A DNA stretch of 64,000 nucleotides from JABDIP01 sp965212545 (GTDB lineage Bacteria > Pseudomonadota > Alphaproteobacteria > DSM-16000 > Inquilinaceae). Of the stretch, positions 52,100 through 60,884 are shown piece after piece. A model generated the notes under the pieces. That model searched no databases and was not told where the DNA came from. It saw only the letters and a program-made list of their open reading frames with translations. A program made the position numbers and the translations under genes. Each line of letters begins with the position of its first letter. The stretch's first letter is position 1. The stretch is from positions 1 through 64,000 of the forward strand of contig CBDBVB010000035.1 of assembly GCA_965212545.1 (NCBI GenBank). The letters run 5' to 3'.

Positions 52100-53878
52100 A
52101 TGAGGCTTCTGACAAACCTGACGGGCTTTGAGTGGACACGCGGTGTCACCGCGAAGAGCCTGCGCGCCGATGCCATGGCCGGGCTGACCGGTGCGGCCGT
52201 CGTTCTGCCGCAGGCCGTGGCCTTTGCAGCCATTGCCGGGCTGCCGCCCGAGTTCGGGCTCTACACGGCAATGGTTCCGCCCATCGTCGCGGCGCTATTC
52301 GGCTCGTCGATGATCATGGTCTCGGGGCCGACCACCGCGATCTCGGCCGTGGTCTTCGGTGCGCTGGCCGGACAGATGGAACCCGGTTCGCCGGAGTTCG
52401 TCCAAAGCGCAGTTTTGCTTGCGTTTCTGGTCGGGCTCATTCAACTGGCGTTCGCACTGGCGCGCGTCGGCCGGCTTGCCGGGTTCGTCTCGCATTCGGT
52501 GATGATCGGGTTCACGGCGTCTGCGGCCCTCCTAATCGCAACCAGCCAGATCGGCCCGGCATTGGGCCTGCCGAAATCGGAGGCGCACGGGATCACCGGG
52601 CGGCTGTTCGCCGTGCTCGAGGGCTATTCGAATTTCAACGCGGCTGCCGTGATTGCCGCGGCGGTGACCCTGATCACGGTGATATTGTTTCGGCGCTTCC
52701 TGCCGCAATGGCCGGGATTTCTCATTGCCATATTCGCGGGAACTGTCGCCGTCTTTCTGATGGGCGACCGGGCAGGCGATCTGGCTTTCGTGGGCGCCCT
52801 ACCCTCGGCCTATCCGATCTTCGCCCTGCCGTCGTTCGACGGCGGCAGCCTGGCCGGGATGTTTGAAAGTGCCTTCGCCATTTCGCTGATCGGTCTCCTG
52901 GAAGCCATCGCAATAGGGCGCAGCCTGGCGCATCGCACGCGTCAGGATTTTTCCGCCAACCGGGAGGTTCTGGGCCAGGGCCTATCGAACCTCGCCGGCG
53001 GTGTCTTCCAGTGCTATCCCGCCTCGGGGTCCTTTACCCGCAGCGGCGTGAACCTGGAGGCGGGCGCGACGTCGCCGCTCGCCGCCGTCTTCGCCGCCCT
53101 TTTCCTTGTCGCAATGGTCGCCGTTTTCCGACCCTTCGTCGGCATGGTGCCGATTGCGGCCGTCGCCGGCCTGATCCTCTATGTCGCCTACAAGCTCCTG
53201 GACTTCCGCGAGTTCGGCCATTTGCTGCGCACCAGCCGGACGGAAAGTGCGATAGCCGGAATCACTTTTTTGGTGGGGCTTCTGATCAATCTGGAGTTCG
53301 CGATTTACGTAGGCACAATCGCGTCGCTCGCGGTCTTCCTGGGAAAAAGCGCCAATCCGGTTCTGGCCATCGGCGCTCCGGACGGCTCGGCCGATTCGCG
53401 CAAGATCAGGAATGCCGAGCTGTTCGCGCTGCCGGAATGCCCGGCCGCGCTGATCCTCAGGCTTGATGGGCCGCTTTTCTTCGGTTCGGTGGATTCGGTC
53501 AATGCGAATTTCCGAGAGCTGGCGCGCCAGAGGCCGGACCAAATCAATCTGATCCTCATTCTTCATGGCGTCGGCGATGTCGACCTGTCCGGTGTGGAAC
53601 TCCTGGGGATCGAGTCCGAACGCCGGCGCGCTGCGGGCGGCGACCTGTTCGTAGTCGCCCACTATCCGCCGCTCGCCGAAAGGCTGAAGCAGCTGGGGCT
53701 GACGACTATCGTTGGCAAGAACCGGTTCTTCGACAACAAGGGCGCCGCCATCGCCGCTGCCGTCGACACCATCCCGCACGATACCTGTGCCTATTGCGAG
53801 AAACGGGTCTTTCGGGAGTGCGGCCGGCGTCCCGACCGGCGTGCGGAGCGCGCCGCACCGGCTGGCAAAACCGAATAG
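52100..53878 (+). CDS. SulP-family anion permease with C-terminal STAS domain
   Basis: A 592-residue SLC26/SulP transporter. The membrane domain (about 10-14 helices) starts LRADAMAGLTGAAVVLPQAV, the conserved sulfate-transporter entry, and contains PTTAISAVVFG and NLAGGVFQCYPASGSFTRSG. The STAS domain covers roughly residues 440-550. A short Cys-rich tail (CAYCEKRVFRECGRR) is unusual. ATG 52100 is the preferred start; TTG 52088 would add four residues. It could remove sulfate released by the preceding sulfatase or import another anion. Confidence 0.88.
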   Translation: MRLLTNLTGFEWTRGVTAKSLRADAMAGLTGAAVVLPQAVAFAAIAGLPPEFGLYTAMVPPIVAALFGSSMIMVSGPTTAISAVVFGALAGQMEPGSPEFVQSAVLLAFLVGLIQLAFALARVGRLAGFVSHSVMIGFTASAALLIATSQIGPALGLPKSEAHGITGRLFAVLEGYSNFNAAAVIAAAVTLITVILFRRFLPQWPGFLIAIFAGTVAVFLMGDRAGDLAFVGALPSAYPIFALPSFDGGSLAGMFESAFAISLIGLLEAIAIGRSLAHRTRQDFSANREVLGQGLSNLAGGVFQCYPASGSFTRSGVNLEAGATSPLAAVFAALFLVAMVAVFRPFVGMVPIAAVAGLILYVAYKLLDFREFGHLLRTSRTESAIAGITFLVGLLINLEFAIYVGTIASLAVFLGKSANPVLAIGAPDGSADSRKIRNAELFALPECPAALILRLDGPLFFGSVDSVNANFRELARQRPDQINLILILHGVGDVDLSGVELLGIESERRRAAGGDLFVVAHYPPLAERLKQLGLTTIVGKNRFFDNKGAAIAAAVDTIPHDTCAYCEKRVFRECGRRPDRRAERAAPAGKTE

Positions 53879-53895
53879 CGCCGGAGATCAATCAA

Positions 53896-54000
53896 GTGAA
53901 ATCCGATATGTCCAGCCTGACTGGAAAGACCGCCATCATTGCAACCTCTATCTCCGGGATCGTGCTCGGCCTTGCTCGCGGATATTCGGCGATACAGTGA
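53896..54000 (+). pseudogene. N-terminal remnant of an SDR (3-hydroxybutyrate-dehydrogenase-like) gene
   Basis: A 34-codon frame reads SLTGKTAIIATSISGIVLGL then ARGYSA before a stop. It matches the SDR opening of the type LxGKTAIITGSxSGIGLGIA, with the two key glycines of the TGxxxGxG motif changed (Gly to Ala and Gly to Val). The rest of the gene is missing. This is a decayed relic, not a functional gene. Confidence 0.6.
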
Positions 54001-54323
54001 TGCACCTGTGCATGGACCTTCTTCAACTCGCCCCCCACCCCGATCGCTGTCGATCCGGCGACCGTCCGGCTTTTACTCAATCTGGAGAAGATGCGAGTGC
54101 GAAACCGCGACGACGTCGGAATTGCGAAGTCAGCCTGATCGCCGAGCACAGCTGTTCTGAGAGGTTTCAGCGTCTGTCGGAGAAATCTGGGCGTGTCAGG
54201 ACGGAACGATTTTGTTGAAGCCAGAGGCTCCCGAACCGCACAATGTTCTTGGCGGTCTATTCACCGAACGCGGTCTTGAAATCCTCCAGTGTGCTGGCGC
54301 TGACAGCTGACGGATCGACCGCG
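54001..54323. other. 323-bp gene-free region with probable relic sequence
   Basis: Lies between the SDR remnant and the 3' end of the sensor kinase gene. On the minus strand, bases about 54255-54323 read a short protein-like tail (ASTLEDFKTAFGE and a stop) that I cannot assign. I found no complete gene, terminator or insertion-sequence end. It is probably the scar of deleted genes. Confidence 0.45.
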
Positions 54324-55694
54324 TCACTTGTCTTCCAACGCCAGCGACAATGTCAGGCTCGCACCCGACCTTACGTCGTTGACCTTCAGGCCACCGCCGT
54401 GGCGTTCAGCGACAGACTTCACGATCGATAGCCCCAAACCACTTCCGCTGCCCGGCGACTTCTGCCCGAACCGGCTGAATACCAGAGACTCATCGTCCGG
54501 CGTCAGCTCGGTGCCATCATTCGAGACCGTGACCTCGGCGAGGCCGTTGTGGCGCGCGATCTCCACCCGGATCTGCGACAGGTCCGGGCCGCCGTGCAGG
54601 CGCGCATTTTCGACGAGGTTCTTCAGGGCTTCGGCAACGAGCACCCTGTCGCCACGGACGGTTGGAGCAGCCCCGTTCATAGTGAACTCGAAATCGAGCC
54701 CTGCGGCGAGAGCATCCGCGGCCAGGGGTTCGCATAGATCCCGGGTGACCACGCCAAGGTCGAAACTCTCCTTCCTTATTTCCAGGCCTTCCTGGCGCAG
54801 CCGGTCGAGCGAAAGGAGTTGCTCGGCGATCCGCGAGGTCGCGCGGGCGGCATCCACGACCTCTTCCGCACGACGCCTGCGCTCGCCATCCGACGTCGCG
54901 TCGCGGGTGGCCTCCGCCATGGACAGGACCGCCGCGGCCGGATTGCGCAGCTGATGCGCCGCGTCGGAGATGAAGGCCTGGTGTGCCGTGATGTTGCGCT
55001 CGACCCGGCCAAAGAGCTGGTTGAGCGTTGCAACAACGCCCCTGACTTCCTGCGGGACAGCGCGCTTGATGGGGCTCATGTCTTCGGGCGACCGGGCCCT
55101 GATCGCCTGTTGGAGGTTTCGCAGCGGGCGAAGACCGATGTCCACACCGAACCAGACGAGCACGGCCAGGGCCGCCAGCAGCGCCCCCATGAGACCGGCC
55201 GCCCGCAGCGCCGATTGCCGGGCAAGCAGGTTGCGGTCGCGCATGTTCTGCCAGACCGTCACGATCGAGGCGCCCGGCGCATCGAGCGCGACATCCTCGA
55301 TGATACGGACGACGCGCACCGGCTCGCCACGATAGGCGGCCTCGAAGTACTCCGTGCGCGGTGGATCGGTGACGCCGATGAGCGGCAACACCGGGGGGTA
55401 GCCGTATCCGGTGACGTAGATCCCCCCGGGGCCTGTGACGTGATAGAAGATCTCCCCGCCCGAAGCATCGCGCATGAGATCGAGCGTGGACGGCAACAGC
55501 GCATCTCCCCCGGAGACCGCGACATCCCGCGAAATCGCCAGCGACGTGGCCAAAAGCGTGCGATCAAACAGGGTCTCGGCGGTCTGCAGTGCCGCACTGT
55601 ATCGCCAATATCCAAGGGCCACGGAAAGGACGATCAGCGGCCCGAGCAGCAGAAGCAACAGGCGTAGGCGCAGCGACGTTGCCGCGTCACTCAT
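54324..55694 (-). CDS. Sensor histidine kinase, TctE-like
   Basis: A 456-residue two-component sensor. Transmembrane helix 1 (residues 10-29) and helix 2 (about 164-185) flank a periplasmic domain of about 135 residues of the TctE/2CSK_N type (TLDLMRDASGGEIFYHVTGP). A HAMP-like linker is followed by the H-box ISDAAHQLRNP (His247), the N-box LVENARLHG and the G-box GSGLGLSIVK. ATG 55694 overlaps the response-regulator stop by four bases; the longer frame is out of register inside that gene. It probably senses the tricarboxylate imported by the divergent TctABC system. Confidence 0.92.
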   Translation of the reverse strand: MSDAATSLRLRLLLLLLGPLIVLSVALGYWRYSAALQTAETLFDRTLLATSLAISRDVAVSGGDALLPSTLDLMRDASGGEIFYHVTGPGGIYVTGYGYPPVLPLIGVTDPPRTEYFEAAYRGEPVRVVRIIEDVALDAPGASIVTVWQNMRDRNLLARQSALRAAGLMGALLAALAVLVWFGVDIGLRPLRNLQQAIRARSPEDMSPIKRAVPQEVRGVVATLNQLFGRVERNITAHQAFISDAAHQLRNPAAAVLSMAEATRDATSDGERRRRAEEVVDAARATSRIAEQLLSLDRLRQEGLEIRKESFDLGVVTRDLCEPLAADALAAGLDFEFTMNGAAPTVRGDRVLVAEALKNLVENARLHGGPDLSQIRVEIARHNGLAEVTVSNDGTELTPDDESLVFSRFGQKSPGSGSGLGLSIVKSVAERHGGGLKVNDVRSGASLTLSLALEDK

Positions 55695-56359
55695 TTCGCG
55701 GCTTCCAGCAAATATCCCAGCCCTCGCGCGGTCTTGATCAGCACGCCATGCGGCGCCAGCCGCTTGCGCAGGCGCGAGATATGGGGCTCGACGGCGTTCT
55801 CCTCCACATCCGCGCCAATGCCATAGACATGGTCGGTGAGCTGGGCCTTCGATACCAGCCGGCCGCGGCGCTCCAGCAGGCATTCGAACACCGCCAACTC
55901 GCGCCTCGGCAGCTCCAGCGGCTCATCGACGACGCTCAGCCTGCGCGCCGACCGGTCGAAGACAAGCGTTCCGATCCTCTCCTCTGCGCCGTATTCGAGC
56001 GATCTGCGTCGCGAGAGCGCCCTTATTCGAGCCGCCAATTCGTCCATCTCGAAGGGCTTGACCAGATAGTCGTCGGCGCCCGCATCGAGCCCCACGATAC
56101 GGTCTTCGGTGTCTCCGCGTGCGGTCAGCAGAATGACCGGCGTGCCCGCGCCCCGGGCGCGGAGATTGCGCAGGATATCGAGCCCGCTCCGGCCCGGCAG
56201 GCTGATGTCCAGCACAACCAGACCGGCGCCTTCGGAGGCCAGGAACGCGTCCGCCTGGTCACCGTCGTGCAGGACATCCACGGCATGGCCGAGATCGCGA
56301 AGCCGGTAGGCGATCGCCTTCGCAAGTGTCTTGTTGTCCTCGATGACCGCAATTCGCAT
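55691..56359 (-). CDS. Response regulator, OmpR/TctD-like
   Basis: A 222-residue regulator: receiver domain (residues 1-115, phosphoacceptor Asp51 in VVLDISLPG, LLTARGD and the conserved Lys in YLVKPFE) and a C-terminal winged helix (residues 125-220, LPRREL, VEPHISRLRKRL). The start at 56359 (MRIAVIED) is the normal one; an eight-residue upstream extension is unlikely. It is divergent from the TctC-like gene, with tandem GCAAGTTTC repeats between them as probable binding sites. Confidence 0.93.
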   Translation of the reverse strand: MRIAVIEDNKTLAKAIAYRLRDLGHAVDVLHDGDQADAFLASEGAGLVVLDISLPGRSGLDILRNLRARGAGTPVILLTARGDTEDRIVGLDAGADDYLVKPFEMDELAARIRALSRRRSLEYGAEERIGTLVFDRSARRLSVVDEPLELPRRELAVFECLLERRGRLVSKAQLTDHVYGIGADVEENAVEPHISRLRKRLAPHGVLIKTARGLGYLLEAAK

Positions 56360-56368
56360 TCGATTGCC

Positions 56369-56388
56369 GCAAGTTTCACGCAAGTTTC
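56369..56388. promoter_or_regulatory. Tandem GCAAGTTTC direct repeats, probable TctD-like binding site
   Basis: GCAAGTTTC occurs at 56369-56377 and again at 56380-56388, an 11-bp period (one helical turn). OmpR-type regulators bind such tandem direct repeats as head-to-tail dimers. The site lies between the divergent response-regulator and tctC-like genes. Confidence 0.6.
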
Positions 56389-56494
56389 GTGCTCCATTGT
56401 TGCGACATCTTCGGGGGAATCAATCTCTCGAGTGAATAAGAGGCGGGCCCGTCGATAGCGGCGCACCGCTCTAATTGGTCAAAGGGAGATACGC

Positions 56495-57586
56495 ATGACC
56501 ATTTCAAGCATTGCGCGCCGCTCCGCAATCGGGCTTGCCGCCGCCGCAGCGTTGGCACTGCCCGCTCAGGCGCAAGTCGACTTTTCCGGTGAGACCATCG
56601 AATGGGTCATCCCGTTCTCGGAGACCGGGGGCTCTGCGCGGTGGGCCAACTTCTTCGCACCGCTGCTGTCGGAAGAGCTTCCCGGCAATCCGACAGTCGT
56701 CGTCCGGTTCATGCCGGGCGCCGGCTCGACAAAGGGTGCCAACTGGTTCCAGGAGCAGGAACACGACGAGGGGACGTTGATCTTTGGCACGTCCGGCTCG
56801 ACCCAGTTTCCCTATCTCTTGAACGATCCGCGCGTCCGCTATGAGTACAAGGACTGGATTCCCGTCATGGCGTCCGGTACGGGCGGGGTGGCCTATCTGA
56901 ACGCCGAGGACGGCGCCAGGTTTGACGGCTCCGCCAATGCGCTGAAGGACGAGACATTCATCTACGGTTCGCAGGGTGCGACCCGGCTCGACCTGGTGCC
57001 ATTGCTGGCCTGGGAAATGCTCGGCATGAGCGTCGAGCCGGTGTTCGGTATCCAGGGCCGCGGTGACGGCCGGCTGATGTTCGAACGCGGCGAAGCGACG
57101 ATCGACTATCAGACTTCGGCCGCGTATCTGTCCGGCAGCGCGCCGCTCGTCGCGGACGGCACCGCGGTGCCGATGATGAGCTGGGGCGCCTTGGACGAGA
57201 GCGGCAACATCGTCCGCGATCCGACTTTCCCCGACATCGCCACCTTCAAGGAGGTCTGTGAGGCCACCACCGGTTGCGAAACGTCGGGTGAGGCCTGGGA
57301 CGCCTGGAAGGCGTTCTTCATCTCGGGATTCCCGGTCCAGAAGCTGGCATTCCTGCCACAGGGTACCCCGCAGGATGTCGTCGATACCTACGCGGCGGCA
57401 TTCGACGCGGTGCGCTCGCGCGACGATTTCGCCACGCTTGCCGCCCGGCAGGTCGGGCAGTACCCGGTGTTCGTCGGCGACGGCGCGTCCAGTGCCCTGG
57501 ACTCCGCCATCAGCGTTCCCGACGCGGCCAAGACCTTCGTCATCGATTGGCTGAAGGAAGCCTACGGCGTGCAACTCGGCGGCTGA
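56495..57586 (+). CDS. Tricarboxylate transporter substrate-binding protein, TctC-like
   Basis: A 363-residue periplasmic receptor of the TTT (Bug/TctC) family. The signal peptide (ARRSAIGLAAAAALALPAQA) is cleaved before QVDF. The mature part contains IEWVIPFSETGGSARWANFF, and VVRFMPGAGSTKGANWF in the Bug-type ligand loop. Unlike most Bug proteins it has a DYQTSAAYL segment and a relatively long C-terminal domain. GGGAG precedes the ATG. A stem-loop follows before the membrane subunit. Confidence 0.9.
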   Translation: MTISSIARRSAIGLAAAAALALPAQAQVDFSGETIEWVIPFSETGGSARWANFFAPLLSEELPGNPTVVVRFMPGAGSTKGANWFQEQEHDEGTLIFGTSGSTQFPYLLNDPRVRYEYKDWIPVMASGTGGVAYLNAEDGARFDGSANALKDETFIYGSQGATRLDLVPLLAWEMLGMSVEPVFGIQGRGDGRLMFERGEATIDYQTSAAYLSGSAPLVADGTAVPMMSWGALDESGNIVRDPTFPDIATFKEVCEATTGCETSGEAWDAWKAFFISGFPVQKLAFLPQGTPQDVVDTYAAAFDAVRSRDDFATLAARQVGQYPVFVGDGASSALDSAISVPDAAKTFVIDWLKEAYGVQLGG

Positions 57587-57596
57587 CAGCCGTTAC

Positions 57597-57624
57597 GGAC
57601 GCCCCGCGCCCGCGCAGGGCGTCC
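57597..57624 (+). terminator. Stem-loop between tctC-like and tctAB-like genes
   Basis: GGACGCCC (57597-57604) pairs with GGGCGTCC (57617-57624) around a 12-base GC-rich loop that can itself pair partly. It is followed at 57637-57640 by TTTT, so partial termination after the receptor gene is plausible. Confidence 0.6.
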
Positions 57625-57660
57625 GAGCCGACCGAGTTTTCCTGACCGAAGGCGAATCCC

Positions 57661-59691
57661 ATGGATATTCTCGCGACCGCCCTGCCTGCCCTGGCCGAGG
57701 CCTGGGGCCTGATCCTGCAGCCTGAAGTACTGGGTTTTCTTGTTCTCGGCGTCGTCATGGGACTTGCGGTCGGGGTCTTTCCCGGGCTTGGCGGCATCGC
57801 CGGCCTGTCGCTTCTCCTGCCGTTCATGTTCGGGATGGAGCCGGTCCTGGGGCTGGCGCTGATGATCGGCATGGTCGCCGTCGTCCCGACCTCGGACACC
57901 TTCGCGTCGGTGCTCATGGGCATACCCGGCTCCTCGGCCTCGCAGGCCACGGTGCTGGACGGCTTCCCAATGGCGCGCAATGGCGAGGCGGCGCGGGCGC
58001 TGTCGGCGGCCTTCGCCTCGTCGCTCTTCGGAGGGCTGCTCGGCGCGACCTTCCTGACCATGTTCATTCTTGTCGCCCGGCCGCTGGTCCTGGCTTTCGG
58101 CCTGCCCGAGATGCTGATGATCACGGCGCTGGGCCTTTCGATGGTCGCGATCCTCGCCGGGCGCGTCGCGCTCAAGGGGCTCGCCGCTGCCGGCCTCGGC
58201 ATCATGATCGGGACCATCGGCGAGGCACCGGCGGCCGGCAGCCTGCGCATGGCGACCTACGACATTCCCTATCTGGTCGACGGGCTCAAGCTGGTAATCG
58301 TCGGCCTCGGCATCTTCGCCGTACCGGAGATCGTCTCGCTGCTGAGGCAGGATCAGTCGATCGCCAAGGGCGCCACGCTCGGCGCCGGCTGGCTGCAGGG
58401 CGTGCGGGACTGGTGGGCCAATATCTGGCTGTCGATCCGCTGTTCGCTGATCGGCGTCGTCGTCGGCGTCATTCCGGGACTGGGCGGCTCGGTCGTCGAC
58501 TGGATCGCCTATGGCCATACGGTGCAGTCGACCAAGGACAAGTCGGCCTTCGGCAAGGGCGAGGTCCGCGGCGTGATCGGCCCTGAAAGTTCGAACAACG
58601 CCAAGGAAGGCGGCGGGCTGGTTCCGACGCTGCTGTTCGGGATCCCGGGCTCCGGCTCGATGGCGATCTTCATCGGCGCGGTGGCCCTGCTGGGCTCCGG
58701 CCAGATCGAGGTCGGACCGGCGATGCTCAAGAACAACCTTGACATCACCTATTCCATCGTCTGGCTCCTGGCGCTCGCCAACGTCGTCGGCACCGTCATC
58801 TGCATCGCCGCGTCAGGCGGGATCGCAAAGCTGACCACGATCCGCTTCACGTACCTCGCACCGTTCCTGTTCATGCTGATCTCGTTTGCGGCCTTCCAGT
58901 CGGGACAGAATTTCGAGGACCTGCTGGCACTCGTCATTGCGGGACTCATCGGCATCTTCCTGCGCCGATTCGACTGGTCGCGGCCGGCGTTCCTGATCGG
59001 CTTCGTGCTGTCGGCCCCGATCGAGAAGTTTTCCAACCAGGCGTTCCAGATCGCCAGCTTCCGCTTCCGCGAAAGCACCGCTGCCGGGATCGACTACATC
59101 TTCAGCCCGATCGTGATCGTGCTGCTGATCATCACGGTGGTCTCGGTGGTGCTGGGCCTCCGCCAGGCGAAGCTGATCATGTCGGAAGGCGAGACCGTTT
59201 CGGGTTCCAAACGGGCGCCAATGATCTTCCTGCTGGTGATTTCAGCCTATCTGCTGGTCGCCGTGATCAACGCCAGCACGATCTCGGACTTCAACATGAC
59301 CGACAAGATCGTGCCGCTGGTGATCGGCGGCGTCGCCCTGCTCTGCTGCGCGGCGCTACTGGTGCAGATGATCCGCAAGCCCGAGGGCGACACGATCTTT
59401 GCCGACCGCGAGATCGCGGGCGAGGACGCCGATGCGCCGCACGGGTTGTGGACTACGCTGGCGTGGTTCGCAGGCCTGATCGGACTCACCTGGCTGGTCG
59501 GCTTCATCCTCGCGCTCGCGATCTTCCTGATCAGCTTCTTCCGGATCCGCGCCCAGACCGGCTGGCCGAAGACGCTGATCCTGTCGGCCGCGGGCATCGG
59601 GCTGATGTGCCTGATGGCGGCGCTGCTGAACCGGGACTTCCCGCCGGGCCTGCTGCAGGATGCGGTCGACCTGCCCTGGCCGCTGAAATGA
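57661..59691 (+). CDS. Fused TctA-TctB tricarboxylate transporter membrane protein
   Basis: A 676-residue membrane protein. Residues 1-500 are TctA: about 10-12 helices with VGVFPGLGGIAGLSLLLPF near residue 37, GSSASQATVLDGFP near 93 and IPGLGGSVVDWIAYGHTV near 268. From about residue 525 to the end, four helices resemble the small TctB subunit (FNMTDKIVPLVIGGVALLCC). In classic TTT systems these are two proteins. It imports a di- or tricarboxylate with a sodium or proton gradient together with the TctC-like receptor. Confidence 0.9.
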   Translation: MDILATALPALAEAWGLILQPEVLGFLVLGVVMGLAVGVFPGLGGIAGLSLLLPFMFGMEPVLGLALMIGMVAVVPTSDTFASVLMGIPGSSASQATVLDGFPMARNGEAARALSAAFASSLFGGLLGATFLTMFILVARPLVLAFGLPEMLMITALGLSMVAILAGRVALKGLAAAGLGIMIGTIGEAPAAGSLRMATYDIPYLVDGLKLVIVGLGIFAVPEIVSLLRQDQSIAKGATLGAGWLQGVRDWWANIWLSIRCSLIGVVVGVIPGLGGSVVDWIAYGHTVQSTKDKSAFGKGEVRGVIGPESSNNAKEGGGLVPTLLFGIPGSGSMAIFIGAVALLGSGQIEVGPAMLKNNLDITYSIVWLLALANVVGTVICIAASGGIAKLTTIRFTYLAPFLFMLISFAAFQSGQNFEDLLALVIAGLIGIFLRRFDWSRPAFLIGFVLSAPIEKFSNQAFQIASFRFRESTAAGIDYIFSPIVIVLLIITVVSVVLGLRQAKLIMSEGETVSGSKRAPMIFLLVISAYLLVAVINASTISDFNMTDKIVPLVIGGVALLCCAALLVQMIRKPEGDTIFADREIAGEDADAPHGLWTTLAWFAGLIGLTWLVGFILALAIFLISFFRIRAQTGWPKTLILSAAGIGLMCLMAALLNRDFPPGLLQDAVDLPWPLK

Positions 59692-59755
59692 TCCGGCGGC
59701 GCCTGTTCCGCCCCTCGGGCAACGGCCGACCCGCCGGCATTTCAGGGAGGTCCGT

Positions 59756-60856
59756 GTGACCCAGACCGGGATTCCGTACGTCTTCATTCGCGGCGGCACC
59801 TCTCGTGGACCCTACTTCCGTCGCGACGAACTGCCGGAGGATCTCGACGAACTGGCGCAGGTTCTGATTGCCGTGGTCGGCTCGGGCCATCCGCTCAACA
59901 TAGACGGGCTGGGCGGCGGCGCGGCGGTGACGACCAAGGTGGCGATGCTCTCGGCCTCCGAGGAGGACGAGGCCGACATCGACTATTTTTTCGCCCAGGT
60001 CAGCGTCGAAGACCGGCTGGTCGATTTCAAGCCGACCTGCGGCAATATCCTGGTCGGGGTGGGCCCGGCAGCCATCGAGCTGGGGCTGTTCGAGCCGCCG
60101 GGCGACGTCTCCACGATCCGCATCCGAGCGGTGAATACCGGCGCGGTGGTTGAGGCGGAATTGCAGACACCCGGCGGGCAACCGGAGTATTCCGGCGGAA
60201 CTTCGATCGACGGGGTGCCCGGCAAGGCGGCGCCGGTCGCGCTCAAATTCATGGGCGTTGTCGGATCCGCCACCGGCCAGTTCCTGCCGACCGGCAACCT
60301 GCGAGACACCATTCAAGGCATCGAGGTCACCTGCATGGATGTCGCCATGCCGATGGCGATCGCCCGCGCCCGGGATTTCGGCCTGACCGGTTACGAAAGC
60401 CGCGAAGAGCTGGACGCGAACCGCGAGTTCTTCGCCCGGATGGAGGCGGTGCGGATCGAGGCCGGGGCACGGATGGGGATGGGCGACGTGACCAAGTCGG
60501 TTACGCCGAAATTCGGGCTCGTGGCGCCGCCGCGCGAAGGCGGCACGATCGCCACACGCTATTTCATGCCGTGGGACACGCATCCGACCATGGCAGTCAC
60601 AGGCTCGCAATGCCTGGCATCCTGCGCCTTGACGCCCGGGACCGTGGCCGGAGGGCTTGTCGATCGTCCCGATACGTCGCCCGCGAATGTCGTTCTGGAA
60701 CACCCTTCGGGCACAATCGAGGTCTTGGTAGACTATTCCGCCGATGCAAACGGGTTCGTGCTTCGGTCGGCGGGTCTGGTGCGCACCGCGCGCAAGATTG
60801 CCGATGGCCATGTCTACGTACCCGCGCCGACCTGGGCCGGGAAACAGACCCAGTAA
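59756..60856 (+). CDS. PrpF-family isomerase (aconitate/oxalomesaconate-type)
   Basis: A 366-residue PrpF-family enzyme, which moves a double bond or isomerises unsaturated di- and tricarboxylates (2-methylaconitate, 4-oxalomesaconate, aconitate). RGGTSRGPYF near residue 12 and the catalytic-lysine region TTKVAML (Lys61) are visible, with Cys95 in FKPTCGN and a second PrpF-like cysteine in GSQCLASCAL. It starts with GTG 59756 after AGGGAGG. Next to TctABC and TcuAB, a role on cis/trans-aconitate made from tricarballylate is plausible, though an oxalomesaconate tautomerase is also possible. Confidence 0.85.
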   Translation: MTQTGIPYVFIRGGTSRGPYFRRDELPEDLDELAQVLIAVVGSGHPLNIDGLGGGAAVTTKVAMLSASEEDEADIDYFFAQVSVEDRLVDFKPTCGNILVGVGPAAIELGLFEPPGDVSTIRIRAVNTGAVVEAELQTPGGQPEYSGGTSIDGVPGKAAPVALKFMGVVGSATGQFLPTGNLRDTIQGIEVTCMDVAMPMAIARARDFGLTGYESREELDANREFFARMEAVRIEAGARMGMGDVTKSVTPKFGLVAPPREGGTIATRYFMPWDTHPTMAVTGSQCLASCALTPGTVAGGLVDRPDTSPANVVLEHPSGTIEVLVDYSADANGFVLRSAGLVRTARKIADGHVYVPAPTWAGKQTQ

Positions 60857-60884
60857 GGGCCACAGGCGACCGAAAGCTCCTGAG

